Source: Butyrivibrio sp.
Lineage (GTDB): Bacteria > Bacillota_A > Clostridia > Lachnospirales > Lachnospiraceae
Assembly (NCBI GenBank): GCA_017996845.1
Contig: JAGOGF010000014.1
Span: 1 to 36,758 of the forward strand
DNA length: 36,758 bases
Reading direction: 5' to 3'
Below, piece by piece: positions 33,377 through 36,758 of the stretch. A program made the translations under genes and the position numbers. Within the stretch, counting starts at the first letter, position 1, and each line of letters opens with the position of its first letter. The notes beneath the pieces are model-generated. The model was not told where the DNA came from and ran no database searches. It saw nothing but the letters and a program-made list of their open reading frames with translations.

Positions 33377-33889
33377 ATGTTATCAGATGATATCCGTTTT
33401 TTAACCAAAAGAGCGCTCTGGGAAACTGAAAACCTGATCGCCTGCATCCCGGATTCTCTCTGGGATAAACGCTATGACGAAATACCCATGTGGAAATATC
33501 TTTATCATATGCTTTTTTCCATGGACAGGTGGTACATCAATCCGGCCGATCCGGACTATATGCCGCCGTCTTTCCATACTGCCGGTTTGAATGATCTGAA
33601 TGTTGTTCCTGATTCGGAACTTTTGACCCGTAGCATGCTTACCGCATATTATGAACGCATCAGAGATAAACTGCTGCAGTACACAGATACCCTGCAGGAT
33701 AGTGTTCTGACAGAAACACCGGCCGGATGCGATATGTCTGCTTTTCTCCTGATCCTTGGCCAGTTTCGGCACTGGCACAGACACATGGGCATCATATACG
33801 GTTTTCTGATCGAAGATACCGGGAAATGGCCTTATGTTCTGAATATGTGCGGTGAATATCCGGATTCTCCCATGCCAAACTTTTACTGA
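33377..33889 (+). CDS. DinB family protein
   Basis: This 170-residue four-helix protein has DinB-fold metal-site histidines in KYLYHMLFSMDRW near 45-50 and in QFRHWHRHMGIIYG near 130-140. The family includes thiol-dependent transferases (for example bacillithiol S-transferases) and many of unknown role. GGAAAGG precedes the ATG. It lies 28 bp after the AlkZ-related gene. Confidence 0.85.
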   Translation: MLSDDIRFLTKRALWETENLIACIPDSLWDKRYDEIPMWKYLYHMLFSMDRWYINPADPDYMPPSFHTAGLNDLNVVPDSELLTRSMLTAYYERIRDKLLQYTDTLQDSVLTETPAGCDMSAFLLILGQFRHWHRHMGIIYGFLIEDTGKWPYVLNMCGEYPDSPMPNFY

Positions 33890-33925
33890 TTCTGCAATCT
33901 GATCCTCGGGTTGCATCTCAGATTC

Positions 33926-33950
33926 CGGTATAAACAGTTTCTTTATACCG
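33926..33950. other. 9-bp perfect stem-loop
   Basis: CGGTATAAA and TTTATACCG flank a 7-nt loop, in the 119-bp gap after the DinB gene. No T-run follows on either strand, so it is not a clear intrinsic terminator. It could be an RNA-processing or attenuation element between the DinB and HAD genes. Confidence 0.4.
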
Positions 33951-34008
33951 CATACCAAATATCAGTTGCATAATTTTTCCAATCAATTTTCATGGAGGAC
34001 AAATATTG

Positions 34009-34614
34009 ATGATTCGCAGCATTTTATTTGATTTCGACGGTGTTCTGACCCTGGATGCCTCGGGTTCCCAGAGCATTCTGAACTACCTGTCCAGGCAGAC
34101 AGGAATCTCCTTATCCCTGCTGGAAGATGTCTATTACAAATATAATACGGATTTGCTGGACGGACGCCTTACACACAAGGATATCTGGCCTGATCTCTGC
34201 ATGCAGATCGGTATACCGATCAATTTTACGCTTCTTACCGATTCGTTTATCCATACACCGATCGATACGGATATGCTTGCCTACGCTACCGAACTGCACC
34301 AGCAATATCAGCTTGCCATGGTCACAGACAATAAAGCTGATCGCATGAACACCATCTGTTCCCATTATCACCTTAATGAACTTTTTGATGTTGTTGCAGT
34401 CTCTGCAACGTTTCACTCCGGCAAAGCGCATCCTGAAATATTTGTGGATACACTTCGGCAGATGAACTGTCTGCCTGCGGAATGCATTTTCATCGATAAT
34501 ACTGCTTCAAATCTGACCATTCCCGGTCAGATGGGCATCCATACCATCCTTTATGACGATCAGGCAAGAGATCTGTCTGCCCTTCGAAAAGAGATTCATG
34601 CATTCACACAATAA
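34009..34614 (+). CDS. HAD superfamily hydrolase
   Basis: This 201-residue phosphatase-type HAD protein has motif I as FDFDGVL (D8, D10), motif II threonine in MVTDNK, a motif III lysine in SGKAHPEIF and motif IV as FIDNTASN. The cap is a small helical insert after motif I, as in subfamily IA. The ATG at 34009 has GGAGG 10 nt upstream; a TTG at 34006 is an alternative. The substrate is unknown. Confidence 0.9.
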   Translation: MIRSILFDFDGVLTLDASGSQSILNYLSRQTGISLSLLEDVYYKYNTDLLDGRLTHKDIWPDLCMQIGIPINFTLLTDSFIHTPIDTDMLAYATELHQQYQLAMVTDNKADRMNTICSHYHLNELFDVVAVSATFHSGKAHPEIFVDTLRQMNCLPAECIFIDNTASNLTIPGQMGIHTILYDDQARDLSALRKEIHAFTQ

Positions 34615-34746
34615 TTTCTCTCTGCTGTGAATTGGACTGTTTCTTTATTTCTATGAGGTGTAAGATGATATTGAAATTATCATGAACCAAAATCTGAATG
34701 ACAAAAGCAACAGAAGTGCCGAAGCAGCACAGAAATGAGGCAGATT

Positions 34747-35526
34747 ATGAATCAGGAAAAAAGACAGAAGACAGTTGTAATTACCGGTGCCAGTTCCGGA
34801 ATCGGAATGGAATTTGCACGAAGCTATGCAAAAATGGGTTATCGTCTGATTCTGACAGCCAGACGAAAAGAACTTCTGGAACAGCTCTCAGAAGAACTGA
34901 AAGTTCCCTGCGTTATTCTAACGGCAGATCTTTCTGACGAATCGGAATGCTACAGACTTTGCGGACAACTTGAAACGGAATCTGTTGACGTTTTTATTAA
35001 TAATGCAGGATTTGGTGCCTGTGGCAGTTTTGCAGAAACTGATCTTTCAAAAGAAATCTCCATGATCCACGTCAATATTCAGGCCATGCATATTCTGCTT
35101 AAGACAATGCTGCGCAAAATGAAAGCACAGGGACACGGGCGAATTCTGAACGTTGCTTCTTCCGCAGGTCTTTTCCCTGCAGGGCCTTATATGGCTGCCT
35201 ATTATGCATCAAAAGCCTATGTTGTGAGTCTGACCAAAGGAATTGCAGAAGAACTCCGGGAGGAAAACAGTAAGGTCTATGTCTGTGCACTCTGCCCCGG
35301 TCCTGTTAATACCGAATTTAATGACAGAGCAGATGTTACCTTCTCTCTCAAAGGCATCTCGCCTGCTTATTGTGTGCAGGAGGCATTTGCAGGTATGAAG
35401 CACCACCGTACGATCATTGTGCCATCTCCGCTGATGCGTTTTTGTACCACCATGCAGCATCTGGTTCCCGATACCATACTTCTGAAAGTTGTTTCCAGAC
35501 AGCAGCGCAAAAAAACCGGACACTAA
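34747..35526 (+). CDS. short-chain dehydrogenase/reductase
   Basis: This 259-residue classical SDR has the cofactor motif TGASSGIG, NNAGFGACG, the serine in NVASSAGLFP and catalytic YYASKAY (YxxxK). ARRKEL suggests NADP(H). It resembles the DltE/YqjQ-like group. ATG 34747 is preferred over ATG 34735 because GAGG lies 7 nt upstream of it. It differs from the SDR at 13799 (NNAG vs NAAG, different tail), so they are separate members. The stop overlaps the MATE stop by a few bases in convergent orientation. Confidence 0.9.
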   Translation: MNQEKRQKTVVITGASSGIGMEFARSYAKMGYRLILTARRKELLEQLSEELKVPCVILTADLSDESECYRLCGQLETESVDVFINNAGFGACGSFAETDLSKEISMIHVNIQAMHILLKTMLRKMKAQGHGRILNVASSAGLFPAGPYMAAYYASKAYVVSLTKGIAEELREENSKVYVCALCPGPVNTEFNDRADVTFSLKGISPAYCVQEAFAGMKHHRTIIVPSPLMRFCTTMQHLVPDTILLKVVSRQQRKKTGH

Positions 35527-36758
35527 TCCGTTTTGCTTTTTCCCCATCGTGCAAACTGCCTGACCAGTGCATAAATCAGTACCAGATCTGCGCCGACCCA
35601 TGCTACCACCTCGCCGTACATGACTGCAATCCCGCCAATTATTCCAGTCATCACAAGCGCCATAAATGTTCGCATCATGAACTCTGCAATGCCGGAAACC
35701 ATCGGCATAAAGGTATCTCCCAGCCCCTGCAGGGTAGAACGGATCACATACAATAAATAAAGAACCGGAAGTGTTCCACCTATGATCAGCAGATACCGGT
35801 AAGCGATTGCTCTTGCCGCAACCGCTTCCGGTGTATCTGCCGCCAGAAAAGCGCCTGTAATATAATGTCCCAGCAGAATCATAAATGCACCGATAACGGC
35901 GCCCGTTGCAAGCGCAATTACAAGTCCGGACCAGAATCCTTTATAAATCCGCTGCGTCTGTCCTGCGCCGTAGTTCTGTCCGATATAAGTAACCATTGCA
36001 AATCCGTAGGCAACTGCCGCCATTTCAAGTGCGCCATACAATTTATTCGTTGCCGTAAAACCCGCCACAAAAGATACGCCCAGTCCATTCACTACATATT
36101 CCACAATCATTCCGCCAACAGAAATCATAATATTCTGCAGCATCATCGGATATCCCAGTCCCAGCAGTTTCCCGTTCAGCCCTTCTTCTCTTCCAAAATC
36201 TACGTGTGAAAGATTCAGATAACTGTTTTTTCTGCAGATTTGTAAACAGATCAGTCCGGATACCAGTTGCGACAAAATAGTTGCAACAGCAGCACCTGCA
36301 ATTCCATAATGAAATACCATGACGAACAAAAGATCCAGTCCGACATTCAGTGCGGACGCAATAATCATTGCATACAAGGGAGATTTGCTGTCCCCAAGCG
36401 CACGCAGCATCGATGCCGTAAAATTGAACAGCATCTGTGCAGGTATTCCTGCAAAAATAATCCCCAGATACAATGCTGCCATCGGTCTGATCGCTTCCGG
36501 TGTGCGCAGAAGTGCCAATACCGGATGAAGAGAAAGCTGTGCCAGAATCGTCAAAATAATTGTAAGGATGACGCTTAACCGGATTGCATGTGCAAGTGTT
36601 TTTTTCAGATGCATATCGTTCTTTGCTCCGAAATCCTGTGCCAGCAGGATACAGAATCCCTGTGCAGCAGCCTGTATGATACTCAGCATCAGATAATTGT
36701 ACCAGTCAGCAACGCCAAGTGCTGCAAGGGCATTTACCCCCACTGCGCGTGATACGAT
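35523..36758 (-). CDS. MATE family efflux transporter (5' end outside window)
   Basis: At least 411 codons of a MatE transporter are visible; the frame runs open to the window edge, so the N-terminus is missing. Typical MATE text is VSRAVGVNALAALGVADWYNYLMLS, QAAAQGFCILLAQDFGAKN and VEYVVNGLGVSFVAGFTATNKLYGALE, with many hydrophobic helices. The family exports cationic drugs or metabolites with Na+ or H+ gradients. Its TAG at 35523-35525 overlaps the convergent SDR stop, and no terminator is visible between them. Confidence 0.93.
   Translation of the reverse strand: MVSRAVGVNALAALGVADWYNYLMLSIIQAAAQGFCILLAQDFGAKNDMHLKKTLAHAIRLSVILTIILTILAQLSLHPVLALLRTPEAIRPMAALYLGIIFAGIPAQMLFNFTASMLRALGDSKSPLYAMIIASALNVGLDLLFVMVFHYGIAGAAVATILSQLVSGLICLQICRKNSYLNLSHVDFGREEGLNGKLLGLGYPMMLQNIMISVGGMIVEYVVNGLGVSFVAGFTATNKLYGALEMAAVAYGFAMVTYIGQNYGAGQTQRIYKGFWSGLVIALATGAVIGAFMILLGHYITGAFLAADTPEAVAARAIAYRYLLIIGGTLPVLYLLYVIRSTLQGLGDTFMPMVSGIAEFMMRTFMALVMTGIIGGIAVMYGEVVAWVGADLVLIYALVRQFARWGKSKTD

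Noticed and set aside
1..36758. CRISPR array, tRNA, rRNA, prophage or intact IS element
   Set aside because: No regularly spaced repeats, cloverleaf, rRNA segments, integrase or transposase were found on reading both strands.

Overview
The window looks like chromosome of a Gram-positive gut Clostridia, most likely Lachnospiraceae (Blautia/Ruminococcus-like). This rests on the moderate GC content, strong AGGAGG-type ribosome binding sites, family-typical genes (DUF6449 ABC permease, DUF6465 protein, PFL/DUF711 with its ACT partner) and the gene order polA-coaE-ftsA-like-walJ-ACT-PFL. No rRNA, tRNA, CRISPR array or intact insertion sequence was seen. The genus is inference.

Layout. (1) 1-4533, minus strand: a YtrA-type GntR repressor, ABC ATPase and large ABC-2 permease, running directly into a MalF-type sugar permease cut by the window edge. 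A canonical promoter carries a YtrA-like operator with a 13-bp spacer just downstream of its -10. (2) 4730-5361: an AT-rich antitoxin/PemK-like toxin pair. (3) 5413-13687, minus strand: a housekeeping operon of a zinc-finger membrane protein, polA (degenerate in both exonuclease domains), coaE, a long FtsA-like ATPase, walJ/yycJ, an ACT-domain protein and PFL. (4) 13799-15295, minus strand: a FadR-type GntR regulator and an SDR, divergent from (5) 15544-19286, plus strand: hypB, an 889-residue iron-sulfur/flavin oxidoreductase and hypA, ended by a strong bidirectional terminator.

(6) 19394-23454, minus strand: a GH2 glycosidase and a GT-B-like glycosyltransferase behind a promoter with GAAACT repeats over the start point. 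(7) 23692-24702, minus strand: a lysine-rich DUF6465-like protein and a phosphoribosyltransferase-like protein with an altered PRPP loop. (8) 24971-27037, plus strand: a threonine-aldolase-like enzyme, a YkvA protein, then a yjdF-type riboswitch and yjdF. (9) 27091-28675, minus strand: two overlapping alpha/beta hydrolases, followed by a gene-poor zone holding a decayed GHKL histidine kinase. (10) 29363-35526, plus strand: small tailoring or detoxification-type enzymes (AadA-like nucleotidyltransferase, GNAT, nitrilase-family amidohydrolase, epimerase, AlkZ-related protein, DinB, HAD, SDR). (11) 35523-36758, minus strand: a MATE transporter cut by the window edge.

The best candidates for undescribed biology are the hypB-oxidoreductase-hypA unit, where nickel chaperones flank a redox enzyme and no hydrogenase is in view, and the yjdF riboswitch, which holds a perfect 8-nt anti-Shine-Dalgarno inside its aptamer. 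The polA with an apparently dead 5' nuclease and the GntR leader with a hairpin between Shine-Dalgarno and micro-ORF also deserve a second look. Family assignments come from reading motifs by eye; no database search was run.
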